Source: Methylomonas sp. UP202
GTDB lineage: Bacteria; Pseudomonadota; Gammaproteobacteria; Methylococcales; Methylomonadaceae
NCBI RefSeq assembly: GCF_029910655.1
Contig: NZ_CP123897.1
Coordinates: 1,860,001 to 1,924,000, forward strand
Direction: 5' to 3'
DNA: 64,000 nt
A program made the translations under genes and the position numbers. The notes under the pieces are model-generated. The model had not been told where the DNA came from, searched no databases, and was given only the letters and a program-made list of their open reading frames with translations. How positions within the stretch are numbered: the first letter of the stretch is position 1; the number at the start of each line of letters is the position of its first letter. Shown in pieces: positions 55,291 to 63,900 of the stretch.

Positions 55291-58200
55291 ATGTTTAGAC
55301 GAATTAACTACGCCCTAGCGTACTGTCTTATTTCGATAAGCGCGTTAGGCTTACCGACCACGGTCTCGGCGGGGAGTAAAAGCAATTTCACGTTGTTCGA
55401 AAGCGGACAGGTACGACCGTTGGCATTATCGGCAGACCGAGGCCGGTTGTTTGCCTTGAATACGCCGGATAATCGCCTGGAAATTTTTAAAGTAGGCGAT
55501 CAGCGACTGACGCCCGTCGGGTCGGTGCCGGTGGGTTTGGAGCCCGTCGCATTGGCAGTTAGAAACGACAAGGAAGTCTGGGTGGTTAACCATTTGTCGG
55601 ATAGCATCAGTATCGTCAGCCTGGATAACAACGGCGGCGGTCGTGTCACTCGAACCCTACAGGTGGGCGACGAGCCGCGTGACATTGTATTTGCCAGCGG
55701 TAAGGCTTTCGTCACTAGCGCTCACCGCGGACAGAATACCGGCGTCGATCCGCAGTTGTCGGTGCCTGGCGTGGGCCGAGCCGATGTGTGGGTGTTCGAT
55801 GCCGGACAGCTAGGCGATGCGATGAACGGACCGCCTTTGACGGTGCTGACCTTATTCACCGACACGCCGCGTGCGCTAGCGGTGACGCCCGACGGCAAAA
55901 CGGTTTACGCCGCCGGCTTTCACACCGGTAACGCCACGATGACGCTGAACGATGCTGTCGTCGAACGCGGCGTCGCGCCGCCATTCAATCGGGTTTATCC
56001 CGGACCGGCCACCAATCACGCAGGAGAAGCTCAACCCAAATCGGGCTTGATCGTCAAATACGACGGTAGCCATTGGCTAGACGAATTGGGGCAACAATGG
56101 GATGACATGGTGCCGTTCTCGTTGCCCGACCGCGACGTGTTCGCGATCGACGCCGCCGCCAATCCGCCGGCATTGCGGACGGATAAGGTCTACAGCGGTG
56201 TGGGTACCGTGTTGTTCAACATGCTGGTCAATCCCGCTAGTGGCAAAGTCTATGTGACCAACACCGAAGCGTTGAACCATAACCGCTTCGAGGGTGCAGG
56301 CGGTTACAGTAACGGTCAAACCGTACGCGGACATTTCAGCGAAAATCGCATCACCGTGCTGGGGGGCAATCCCACCGTGGCGCCCCGACATCTGAACAAG
56401 CATATCGATTACAGCCAATGTTGCGAGCCGATTCCGAATCGGGAAAACGCCGACAGCGTGGCGCTACCGCTAGACATGGCAATTACCGGCGACGGTAAGA
56501 CGCTATACGTAGCCGCGTTCGGAACCAGCGAAATCGCGCGTTACAACACCGAGGAATTGGAAAATGACAGTTTCGTTCCCAGCAGCGCGGCGCAGATTCC
56601 GGTCAGCGGCGGCGGGCCCAGCGGACTGGCGCTCGACGAAGCGAGAGGCTTGTTGTACGTGTTGACGCGATTTGATAATTCGATTTCGGTAATAGACGCC
56701 GTCAGCGGCCGGGAGGTCAAGCATGCGGCAATGTTCAATCCTGAACCCAAGCATATCGTCGAAGGCCGGCCCTTCCTGTACGATGCGGCGCGTAGTTCCA
56801 GCCACGGCGATTCGGCGTGCGCCAGTTGCCATGTATTCGGCGACTTCGATAGCTTGGCCTGGGATCTGGGCGATCCGGATGGCGATCAAGGCGAAAATAC
56901 CGGCCCGTTCCGCAGTACCCCCGAGGTGGCCGCCCGCGTATTGGGCCATGAATACAATCCGCATTTTCGGCCTATGAAGGGACCGATGTCCACCCAAAGC
57001 TTGCGGGGCATGGATAACCACGGTGCCTTGCATTGGCGCGGAGACCGCACCGGCGGTAACGATGCCAATGCCTTGCCGAATTCCGGTCCCAATGTCCAAC
57101 CCAATGGCGGTTCGTTCGACGAAGACGCGGCGTTTCGAAAATTTAATGTCGCCTTTCCCGGATTGGTTGGGCGAAATGCGATGTTAGGCGACGAACAAAT
57201 GCAAAAATTCGCCGATTTCGTCATGGAGATTACCTATCCGCCCAATCCGATACGCAATTTGGACGACAGCTTGACCGCTCAGCAGTCGGCGGGTCGAGAC
57301 TTTTATTTCAAGGCCCTGCCTTCGGATAGCTTCTTTTCCTGTAACGGTTGTCATGTACTCGATCGAGAAGGCAACGCCGAGTATGCCGACGTCAGCAAAC
57401 CGGGCTTTTTCGGAACGGACGGCCATTACAGTTTCGATCACGTGCTGCAAATCTTCAAAATTCCGCACTTGCGCAATATGTATCAGAAGGTCGGTATGTT
57501 CGGGCTGGCGTCGCAATCGACGACCACCGAGTCCAATTACTTTTTACCCAAGGGCAATATCGGCAATATGGGATCGCAGATTCGCGGTTTCGGCTTCGGA
57601 CCCGACGGCAGCGTCGATACCTTGTTTCGCTTCCTGAGCGCGCAGATATTTTCCAAATCGTTTTTCTCGGCGGAACCCGATCCGAACGACGCTCGAACCC
57701 CAATCGAACGTTACTTGGCCGGTATTCCGATCGGAAACCCCGGTGGTTTCGGTTTCGGCGCGGACGGAAATACCGAGCGGCGTAACGTCGAAGCGTTTTT
57801 GTTCGCGTTCGACAGTAATTTGTTTCCGGTTGTCGGCCAGCAAGTAACCTTGAGCGCCGCAAGCACCGAAGCGGTTGCCGCGAGAATCGACCTGTTGAAG
57901 GCGCAGGCTGATGCCGAGCATTGCGATCTGGTCGCGAAAAATCGCTACAGCGGGTTTTGGTATGTTGGTGGCGGTAAGTTTAGAGCGTCGGCACAAGGGA
58001 TCGGCGACGTCGGCGATCAGGACTTGCGCGCGTCGGCGGGGTTAACCGGCGGCGAGCTTACCTACACCTGCGTGCCGCCAGGTTCCGGCGAACGCATCGG
58101 TATAGACCGCGACAACGACGGCGTTTTGGATAACGACGAATTGCGCGCCGGCGATCTGGACGGTGACGACGATGTCGATAAGGACGACTTAAAGCGGTTG

Positions 58201-58329
58201 TTGGCCGGGAAAAGTGCCGCGGTCGCGCCCGGCGATCCCAGGGATCTGGATTACGACGGCGGCGTGACGGCGCGGGACGGGCGTAAACTGGTTGCGTTGT
58301 GCACGAGGCCGCGTTGCGCATCGAACTGA
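55291..58329 (+). CDS. Beta-propeller/di-haem cytochrome c peroxidase-like protein with dockerin and CTRPRC tail
   Basis: A 1012-residue exported protein. The signal peptide ends near VSAG. Residues ~35-480 form a YVTN-type beta-propeller (PVGLEPVALAVRNDKEVWVV, VGDEPRDIVFASGKAFV). A MauG/cytochrome c peroxidase-like region follows with two haem c sites, CASCH at 510-514 and CNGCH at 684-688. A dockerin module is at about 953-1000 (DLDGDDDVDKDD, DLDYDGGVTARD), and the protein ends LCTRPRCASN. The ribosome site AGGAGGT is optimal. Methanotrophs are known to display peroxidase-like cytochromes on the cell surface, so a surface redox role is plausible; the substrate is unknown. Confidence 0.85.
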   Translation: MFRRINYALAYCLISISALGLPTTVSAGSKSNFTLFESGQVRPLALSADRGRLFALNTPDNRLEIFKVGDQRLTPVGSVPVGLEPVALAVRNDKEVWVVNHLSDSISIVSLDNNGGGRVTRTLQVGDEPRDIVFASGKAFVTSAHRGQNTGVDPQLSVPGVGRADVWVFDAGQLGDAMNGPPLTVLTLFTDTPRALAVTPDGKTVYAAGFHTGNATMTLNDAVVERGVAPPFNRVYPGPATNHAGEAQPKSGLIVKYDGSHWLDELGQQWDDMVPFSLPDRDVFAIDAAANPPALRTDKVYSGVGTVLFNMLVNPASGKVYVTNTEALNHNRFEGAGGYSNGQTVRGHFSENRITVLGGNPTVAPRHLNKHIDYSQCCEPIPNRENADSVALPLDMAITGDGKTLYVAAFGTSEIARYNTEELENDSFVPSSAAQIPVSGGGPSGLALDEARGLLYVLTRFDNSISVIDAVSGREVKHAAMFNPEPKHIVEGRPFLYDAARSSSHGDSACASCHVFGDFDSLAWDLGDPDGDQGENTGPFRSTPEVAARVLGHEYNPHFRPMKGPMSTQSLRGMDNHGALHWRGDRTGGNDANALPNSGPNVQPNGGSFDEDAAFRKFNVAFPGLVGRNAMLGDEQMQKFADFVMEITYPPNPIRNLDDSLTAQQSAGRDFYFKALPSDSFFSCNGCHVLDREGNAEYADVSKPGFFGTDGHYSFDHVLQIFKIPHLRNMYQKVGMFGLASQSTTTESNYFLPKGNIGNMGSQIRGFGFGPDGSVDTLFRFLSAQIFSKSFFSAEPDPNDARTPIERYLAGIPIGNPGGFGFGADGNTERRNVEAFLFAFDSNLFPVVGQQVTLSAASTEAVAARIDLLKAQADAEHCDLVAKNRYSGFWYVGGGKFRASAQGIGDVGDQDLRASAGLTGGELTYTCVPPGSGERIGIDRDNDGVLDNDELRAGDLDGDDDVDKDDLKRLLAGKSAAVAPGDPRDLDYDGGVTARDGRKLVALCTRPRCASN

Positions 58330-58442
58330 AGCGGTAGTGTAAAAAGCGAGCGGCGCAAGGCTTAACCGCCGCTCGAATACTATCGGTCGCGAGGTATATA
58401 CGCGATAATCGGCGTTTAGCCTCGACGTATTCGGTTGCCACG

Positions 58443-59021
58443 ATGAATTTACTCAGCAAGCTTGTTCTAACGGTTTTCGCCGGGTTGGCCCTGTACGGAT
58501 GCGCGGGCGAGCCCATCAGGTTTTATTTGCTGACTGCCGAGTCGGGCGCCGAGGCGGTCGCGCCGTTGCCGGCCGGGAGCGTTGTTGGTCTGGGGCCGAT
58601 CCGTTTGCCGGCCTATCTTGATCGGCCGCAATTGGTGGTCGAGGTTGGACCGCATGAATACCAGCTCGAAGAACATCAGCGTTGGGCCGAGCGCCTGGAT
58701 GACAACATCACCCGCGAGCTGATGCAATCCTTGGCGCATCGGCTGGGCGTGGCGCAGGTATTGCGCTTTCCCTGGCCGCAGCGGCAGAGCGTCGATTACC
58801 AAGTCAGCGCCGATCTGTTGGCGCTGCATCAGACCGCCGCCGGTGTCAGCCGGATGGCGGTGCAATGGCAATTCAAAAAAGCCGAGCAAGCCTGGCAGGG
58901 GCGGCGTTTCGAATGCGAAGAGCAGGCCGGCGGCGACGCGGAAAGCATAGTCTCTGCGCAAAGCCGTTGTTTGAGTCGGTTCGCGGCCGAGATTGCTCAA
59001 ACCTTGGCGCAAGCGCGATGA
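58443..59021 (+). CDS. ABC-type transport auxiliary lipoprotein (PqiC-like)
   Basis: A 192-residue lipoprotein with lipobox LYGC (Cys20) and the family pattern RFYLL..., VGLGPIRLPAYLDRPQLVVE, WAERLDDNITRELMQSLAHR and VDYQVSADLLAL. PqiC-like lipoproteins sit in the outer membrane and work with MCE proteins. It is the partner expected for the operon at 47478-50430, from which it is separated by the exported-protein cluster. The ATG at 58443 gives an intact signal peptide. Confidence 0.86.
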   Translation: MNLLSKLVLTVFAGLALYGCAGEPIRFYLLTAESGAEAVAPLPAGSVVGLGPIRLPAYLDRPQLVVEVGPHEYQLEEHQRWAERLDDNITRELMQSLAHRLGVAQVLRFPWPQRQSVDYQVSADLLALHQTAAGVSRMAVQWQFKKAEQAWQGRRFECEEQAGGDAESIVSAQSRCLSRFAAEIAQTLAQAR

Positions 59022-59712
59022 ATTTCGGCCGGCGAAGAACAGCTTTGCTTGCCGCGTGGCGGCTATTCCCCTGAAATTACCGAAACCAAGGCCGCTTTCT
59101 GCAACCGTTCGTCAGCGCGAAGCTAACAGGCGCGTATCGATCGCCCGCTAAAACGCGAGCCGCCGCAAGTACCGTCGGACAGGGTTGACAACCATTCACC
59201 GAACCGGCCGGTTGCAAAGATGCCTGGCGCATCGCGCGGATCGCGGAACGTCCTTGAAATGTCTGCTGTTTTGCCGACATCGCTCGAGCGTAGCGGCTAT
59301 TGGCCTACACGTCCAACGATCGGAGATTCGGCGCCGTCCGTACCTGTTGTCATAAAATCTTAACCAAACCGCTTTAAAAACAGCAAATTCAGGATTAAAC
59401 CGGCGCTCCTTCAAAAAACGCGGACATCCAGTGCTACTTTGTCAGATGACTCAACAAGCATCGTCATTCCGGCGGGGATGGCCGGACCCGTTAGAATGCG
59501 GAGCGAGTCCGGACGCCACGGACGGATTTAAGCATACCCTCCATGTCACTGGATACCCGCTTCCCGGCGGGCATGACGGTCTTGAACAAATCTGACAAAC
59601 TAGAACTAGTCAGTGCAATACCCTTTTTGCTAAAGGGCGGGTTTGCGAACTTTAACCATTTCCGGGGGGGCTGAGCGTATTGCCCGGAATATTCAGCGGA
59701 TTGGAGCATTTT
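59022..59712. other. Intergenic region containing a MITE copy
   Basis: About 690 bp without a supported gene. It contains MITE family 1 copy C (59434-59610). The left part (59022-59430) is GC-rich and shows only short chance frames. Confidence 0.5.
59434..59610. mobile_element. MITE family 1, copy C
   Basis: Left end CTACTTTGTCAGAT, right end ATCTGACAAACTAGAACTAGT. The interior closely matches copy A (GCATCGTCATTCCGGCGGGG and GACGGATTTAAGC). The sequence CAGTGC occurs on both sides (about 59429-59434 and 59611-59616), a possible target duplication. Confidence 0.8.
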
Positions 59713-60768
59713 GTGGAGATTGGTATCGTCGGCGGCGGCGTTAACGGTTTGTGTTGCGCTTGGCAACTAGCCAAGCTCGGCCATCGGGTCAGCGTTTACG
59801 AGCGCGGCAAATTGATGCGCGCCACCAGTTGCGCCTCGTCTAAGTTGTTGCACGGCGGGCTGCGATATTTGGAAAACGGCGAATTGCGTCTGGTGCGCGA
59901 GTCGCTGCGGGAGCGCGACGCCTGGTTGCGGCGCGCGCCGCATTTAACCGAAGCCTTGCGCTTGCGGATGCCGCTCTATCGGCAAGGCCGGCGAGGTCGC
60001 TTCACGGTCGGGGCCGGTTTGTTTATTTACGACCGTTTGGCCGGTCGCAGTCTGTTGCCCGGCGCGGTCTGGCTGGACGCCGCGCAAATGTTGGCGGAGG
60101 ACCCTGGTTTGGATGGCGACGGCCTATTGGGCGGCTACGAGTTTTCGGATGGCCGGATGGACGACTACGCATTGGGCGTCTGGGTCGCCGAGCAGGCTAG
60201 GACTGAGGGTGTCGAGATGTTCGAGGACGTCGAAGTGCTGAGACTGGATACGGCCGGCATCATCGAAACTACCGCCGGCGTCGTTCGTTTCGACCGGGTG
60301 TTGAACGTCGCCGGCCCGTGGGCCGGTCGCTTGCTGGAACGTAGCGGCGTCGATTCGCCTTATCGGTTGGACTTGGTCAGAGGCAGCCATCTGTTATTGA
60401 ATCAAGCTTGCCGGCAAGCTTATTTGCTGGAAGTGCCCGGCGAGCGGCGCATCTTTTTCGTGTTGCCTTGGAAAGGCCAAACCTTGCTCGGCACCACCGA
60501 GGTTCGCCAAGGCCTGGACGATGCGATTGCTTGCAGCGATGCCGAACGCGATTATTTGTTGGCGGCGTATAGGCGCTACTTTCCGAATGTGGAGGCGACG
60601 ATAGCCGGCCGTTTCGCCGGCGTGCGGCCGCTGATTTCCAGTGCCGCCGATCCGTCCCGCGCCACCCGCGAGTACGCGGTGCATCGCACCGGCCAACTCA
60701 TCAGCGTATTCGGCGGTAAATGGACCACCGCGCTGGCCTTGGCCGAGCAGGTGGCGGCAAGGCTCTAA
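59713..60768 (+). CDS. Glycerol-3-phosphate dehydrogenase/oxidase-like FAD protein
   Basis: A 351-residue flavoprotein of the GlpD/DAO family. The FAD-binding GIVGGGVNGLCCAWQLAKLG motif is at residues 3-22, followed by ATSCASSKLLHGGLRYLENG, typical of GlpD proteins, and DLVRGSHLLLN and FFVLPWKGQTLLGTTE further on. The C-terminal FGGKWTTALALAEQV motif closes the FAD site. It is shorter than full GlpD (~500 residues), lacking the C-terminal helical domain. It may oxidise sn-glycerol 3-phosphate or a related hydroxy acid. The GTG at 59713, with GGAG six bases upstream, is preferred to TTG starts at 59680 and 59701. Confidence 0.82.
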   Translation: MEIGIVGGGVNGLCCAWQLAKLGHRVSVYERGKLMRATSCASSKLLHGGLRYLENGELRLVRESLRERDAWLRRAPHLTEALRLRMPLYRQGRRGRFTVGAGLFIYDRLAGRSLLPGAVWLDAAQMLAEDPGLDGDGLLGGYEFSDGRMDDYALGVWVAEQARTEGVEMFEDVEVLRLDTAGIIETTAGVVRFDRVLNVAGPWAGRLLERSGVDSPYRLDLVRGSHLLLNQACRQAYLLEVPGERRIFFVLPWKGQTLLGTTEVRQGLDDAIACSDAERDYLLAAYRRYFPNVEATIAGRFAGVRPLISSAADPSRATREYAVHRTGQLISVFGGKWTTALALAEQVAARL

Positions 60769-60781
60769 TCGGCGCTCAAAT

Positions 60782-61447
60782 TTACCAAGCCGCCGGCGGT
60801 TTATTGACGATTTTCAGCGCTTTGCCGTCAACCACCACGTAACCGCCCTTGGTGAGTTCCTTCATGATCTTATTGATCATTTCTCGCGACGAACCCACCA
60901 TGTTCGCCAACTCCTGTTGAGTGGGCTTGTGGGCGATGACCTGAATGTCGCCGTCCTTCTCGGCCATGTCCTGCAACACTTTGATCGTTCGTTCGTACAC
61001 ATTGGACAGCGCCAGTTGTTTCACTTTTTCGGTCAAGTGGCGGACTTTTTCGGCCAGAACGCCGAGCAAGGTGATCGCCACATCCGGATGGGCCTTTAAC
61101 CACAATATGAAATCGCCTTTCGAGACAATGCCGCACACGGTGTTTTCGGTGGCTTGGACCGCCGCCGAGCGCGGTTCATTGCTGAGTAGGGCCAATTCGC
61201 CGAAATAGCTGCCGGCTTCCTGAATCAACAGCGTGACTTCCTTATCCTTGTCGTCGGTCGAAAACACCCGCACGGCGCCCGACAACACGATGTACAACGA
61301 ACTGGTGTCGTCGCCCTCGTAAATAATCATGGCCCGTTTCGGAAATTTCACGGTTTTCACCTTGGTGGCCAGCGCGGCCAAGGCCTCTTCCTCGGCGCCG
61401 GCCAAAAACGGGATTTTCGCCAGATTGGCAAGGACTTCGCTTTGCAT
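60782..61447 (-). CDS. Crp/Fnr-family transcriptional regulator
   Basis: A 221-residue regulator. The N-terminal cyclic-nucleotide-binding fold includes FPKRAMIIYEGDDTSSLYIV and YFGELALLSNEPRSAAVQA, keeping the Glu and Arg of the phosphate-binding cassette. A long dimerisation helix (ILWLKAHPDVAITLLGVLAE) and a winged helix-turn-helix (QQELANMVGSSREMINKIMK, about 173-192) follow. The recognition helix keeps Ser-Arg-Glu as in Escherichia coli Crp, with Lys in place of a third contact Arg, so a TGTGA-type site is expected. No Fnr-type Cys cluster. It is divergent from the double-glycine peptide genes, and two matching boxes lie between. Confidence 0.9.
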   Translation of the reverse strand: MQSEVLANLAKIPFLAGAEEEALAALATKVKTVKFPKRAMIIYEGDDTSSLYIVLSGAVRVFSTDDKDKEVTLLIQEAGSYFGELALLSNEPRSAAVQATENTVCGIVSKGDFILWLKAHPDVAITLLGVLAEKVRHLTEKVKQLALSNVYERTIKVLQDMAEKDGDIQVIAHKPTQQELANMVGSSREMINKIMKELTKGGYVVVDGKALKIVNKPPAAW

Positions 61448-61521
61448 GGTGTTTCCTAGGTCAACGTTCGCCGTCCGGCTGTTTCCGCCGGTTGATTCCC
61501 AATGATTTTAGCGCTTTCCAC

Positions 61522-61537
61522 TGTGAAAAGCGTCACG
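61522..61537. promoter_or_regulatory. CRP-like box 1
   Basis: TGTGA-AAAGCG-TCACG, one base from the TGTGA-N6-TCACA consensus, in the divergent region between the Crp-family gene and the peptide genes. Confidence 0.6.
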
Positions 61538-61544
61538 AATTCCC

Positions 61545-61560
61545 GGTGAAGCTTGTCACA
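61545..61560. promoter_or_regulatory. CRP-like box 2
   Basis: GGTGA-AGCTTG-TCACA, one base from consensus and centred 23 bp (about two helical turns) from box 1, so two dimers could bind on the same DNA face. Confidence 0.6.
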
Positions 61561-61689
61561 GCCCCCGGTGCCGGGAGTTGCGTACAGTACAAGCACCCGC
61601 CGAGTTTCGGCGGGCGGCGCGGCAAACTCACTGTAAGTTTAGATTGCCGCGGAATCGGCGCTAGCGCCATTTTACGACGGAGAAACGCA

Positions 61690-61875
61690 ATGAACACAAA
61701 ACAACCCTTTCAAGAAACGTTAAGAACGCTGAGTGCCCAAGAAATCGAGGCGGTATCCGGCGGACTGGTGTCGTTCGACGGCGACTTGAACCAATTTCCG
61801 AAGAAATTTTGGCCGGTGATCAATCCGGGCGCGATCAATATCAAGAACATCGCCACCAAATTCGCCATCGGTTAA
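61690..61875 (+). CDS. Double-glycine leader peptide 1 (bacteriocin/RiPP-like precursor)
   Basis: A 61-residue precursor. The leader of 25 residues ends LSAQEIEAVSGG, the Gly-Gly cleavage motif of C39-peptidase ABC transporters. The 36-residue core is aromatic and Asn/Lys-containing (FPKKFWPVINPGAINIKNI) and has no Cys. A GGAG-type ribosome site precedes the ATG. The frame is open to 61492 but that part has no ribosome site and overlaps the CRP boxes, so it is excluded. Likely exported by the HlyD/ABC system encoded downstream; antimicrobial or signalling activity is inferred only. Confidence 0.78.
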   Translation: MNTKQPFQETLRTLSAQEIEAVSGGLVSFDGDLNQFPKKFWPVINPGAINIKNIATKFAIG

Positions 61876-61905
61876 TTCGTATTCACATTCATTGAGGAAG
61901 TAGTC

Positions 61906-62157
61906 ATGTCAAAAAAAGCATCGCGTATCGCAACATCCGAATTGGCCCAATTCGCATCGCAAGGTTTAAACCGGGCTCTGGAAGTCAGGGAATTAGCCGG
62001 TCAAGAATTGAGTCCGGAACAATTGGCGCAAGTGAGCGGCGGGGTGGCGCTGTTGAACTGGAACGGCATTATCAACGGCGGCCGCTTGCTCCAACAGCTT
62101 CAAGTCGCGCCGCAACTGGACGCGGGCCTGACGCTGAATAAATTCGCCGCATTCTAG
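61906..62157 (+). CDS. Double-glycine leader peptide 2
   Basis: An 83-residue precursor. The longer leader (46 residues) contains LNRALEVRELAGQELSPEQL and ends AQVSGG. The 37-residue core (VALLNWNGIINGGRLLQQLQ and onward) is hydrophobic, without Cys. GAGGAAG lies eight bases before the ATG. It differs from peptide 1 in core and leader, so the two are not recent duplicates; together they could act as a two-peptide pair. Confidence 0.77.
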   Translation: MSKKASRIATSELAQFASQGLNRALEVRELAGQELSPEQLAQVSGGVALLNWNGIINGGRLLQQLQVAPQLDAGLTLNKFAAF

Positions 62158-62170
62158 GGTTGATCGTGCC

Positions 62171-62605
62171 ATGGCCTCGGAAACCTTAGTGTTGTGTCCC
62201 AGCGCCCAACCGGATTGGGAGGGTAGTCAGGTCATCGGCGTGATGACCGGTTCGGCCGAGCAGCCGGAACTGGCTTATCTGAAGGAAGCGCTGCCGGTCA
62301 CCGACGAGATCCTGGAAATGGCCGGACCGGTCACGCCCGGCGAAGTGTTTCGCTTTTCGGCGCCGTGTGCTTGCAGCGGATGCGGTCACTATCGGTCCGA
62401 ACAGTCGAAGTGCGGTCTGGTCGAAAAGGTCGTGCGCTGGACCCCGGTGGTCGTCGAGCAGTTACCGACCTGTTCGATACGCTCGAACTGCCGCTGGTGG
62501 CTGCAGGAGGGCAGGGACGCCTGCCTGCACTGCCCGCAAGTGGTGACCAACGACCTGAACCCGAGCGAGGACATGCGGCGGGCTTCGGATCTGGATGTCG
62601 TCTGA
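62171..62605 (+). CDS. Cys-rich protein of the peptide export cluster, unknown function
   Basis: A 144-residue protein with nine Cys, eight of them in two clusters: residues 66, 68, 71, 81 (CACSGCGHYRSEQSKC) and 101, 107, 118, 121 (CSIRSNCRWWLQEGRDAC, then C two residues later). The spacing could bind two iron-sulfur clusters or zinc. It lies 13 bp after peptide 2 and before the HlyD gene, so it is part of the operon. It could be a maturation or redox factor for the peptides. I do not recognise a family. Confidence 0.7.
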   Translation: MASETLVLCPSAQPDWEGSQVIGVMTGSAEQPELAYLKEALPVTDEILEMAGPVTPGEVFRFSAPCACSGCGHYRSEQSKCGLVEKVVRWTPVVVEQLPTCSIRSNCRWWLQEGRDACLHCPQVVTNDLNPSEDMRRASDLDVV

Positions 62606-62648
62606 GCGCCATGGTCTCGATCAGGCTATGCGAAGAGAAGGCGGCGAT

Positions 62649-63899
62649 ATGAACGAAACCGGATTGTTTCGAAGTCAGGCCCTGGCGTTCAAGCGCGACC
62701 GGCCGCTCGGCGAGGCGATAGGCATCGCGTCGCCGGCACTGCCTTTACTCACCGCATTGGCGTCGGCGGCGGCGCTGGCCTTGATCGCTTTCGCCTGTTG
62801 GGGCGAATATACCCGCAAGGCGCACGTCAGCGGGTATTTGGCGCCCAGCATGGGCTTGATCAAGGTTTACGCGCCGCAGTCCGGCACCATCGTCGAAAAG
62901 CAGGTCGTCGAAGGCCAAAGCGTGAAGGCCGGCGATACGCTGTATGTACTGTCCACCGAAAGCGGTTCCAAGGAAACCCCGCAAGTGCAGACCGCCGCGC
63001 TCGAACAACTGCGTCAGCGCCGCGACAGTCTGACCGCCGAATTGAACCAGCGGGCCGAACTCGATCATATCGAATATCAAGCCTTGCTGGATCGCGAGCA
63101 AGGCCTGCGGCGCGAACTGCAACAACTGGACGGCGAGATCGCCACCCAGCAAGCCCGCGTCGACGGTTCGGCCAGCAGCGCCGAGCGGTTTCGGCAATTG
63201 GCCGGCAAGCATTTCGTGTCGCCGGTGCAAATCCAGCAAAAGCAGGACGAATGGCTGGACAACCAAGGCAAGCTACAAGCCTTGCAACGCAACCGGCTCA
63301 CCGCGCAGCGCGATTTGCAAGCCACTCAGACCGACATTGCCGGCGCCCGTTTGAAGTTCCAGAATCAGCGCGCCGCGATCGAACGCAACATTTCCGAATT
63401 GAACCAAAAAATCACCGAATCCGAATCCCGCCGCACCATCGTGATCAGCGCGCCGGAGGACGGCACGGCGACAGCGATCTTGGCCGAGCGCGGTCAAGTC
63501 GCCAATCCCGCCAATCCGCTGTTGTCGATCTTACCGGCCGGCGCGGCCTTGCGGGCCCAATTGATGGTACCGTCCAGCGCGATCGGCTTCGTCGAGACCG
63601 ATCAAACCGTGTTGATCCGCTACCAGGCATTTCCTTACCAACGCTTCGGCAGTTACAGCGGCCGGATTGTCGAAATCGCCAAAACGCTGATTAGTCCCAA
63701 GGATGCCGACCTGCCGATCGAACTGCAAGAGCCGGCGTATCGGGTGACGGTGGCCTTGGACCGGCAAGCGGTGTCGGCTTACAAACAAGAAATGCCGCTG
63801 CAATCCGGGATGCGTCTGGATGCCGATATTTGCTTGGACACCCGCCGCTTGATCGATTGGGTGTTCGATCCGCTGTACAGCTTAACCGGGAGAGTCTAA
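62649..63899 (+). CDS. HlyD-family periplasmic adaptor for peptide export
   Basis: A 416-residue membrane-fusion protein. The cytoplasmic N-terminus is followed by one membrane helix (about 38-55, LASAAALALIAFACWG), the biotinyl-lipoyl half motif PQSGTIVEKQVVEGQSVKAG, a long coiled-coil hairpin (about 120-270) with QLRQRRDSLTAELNQRAELD and LAGKHFVSPVQIQQKQDEWL, the second lipoyl half (ISAPEDGTATAILAERGQVA) and a beta-barrel domain. The start at 62649 (MNETGLF) is chosen; the longer frame from 62595 overlaps the preceding gene. It links the C39 ABC transporter encoded next to an outer-membrane channel. Confidence 0.88.
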   Translation: MNETGLFRSQALAFKRDRPLGEAIGIASPALPLLTALASAAALALIAFACWGEYTRKAHVSGYLAPSMGLIKVYAPQSGTIVEKQVVEGQSVKAGDTLYVLSTESGSKETPQVQTAALEQLRQRRDSLTAELNQRAELDHIEYQALLDREQGLRRELQQLDGEIATQQARVDGSASSAERFRQLAGKHFVSPVQIQQKQDEWLDNQGKLQALQRNRLTAQRDLQATQTDIAGARLKFQNQRAAIERNISELNQKITESESRRTIVISAPEDGTATAILAERGQVANPANPLLSILPAGAALRAQLMVPSSAIGFVETDQTVLIRYQAFPYQRFGSYSGRIVEIAKTLISPKDADLPIELQEPAYRVTVALDRQAVSAYKQEMPLQSGMRLDADICLDTRRLIDWVFDPLYSLTGRV

Positions 63900-63900
63900 A

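Noticed and set aside
62798-63694. 298-codon plus-strand frame inside the HlyD gene
   Set aside because: Out-of-frame shadow of a well-supported adaptor protein.
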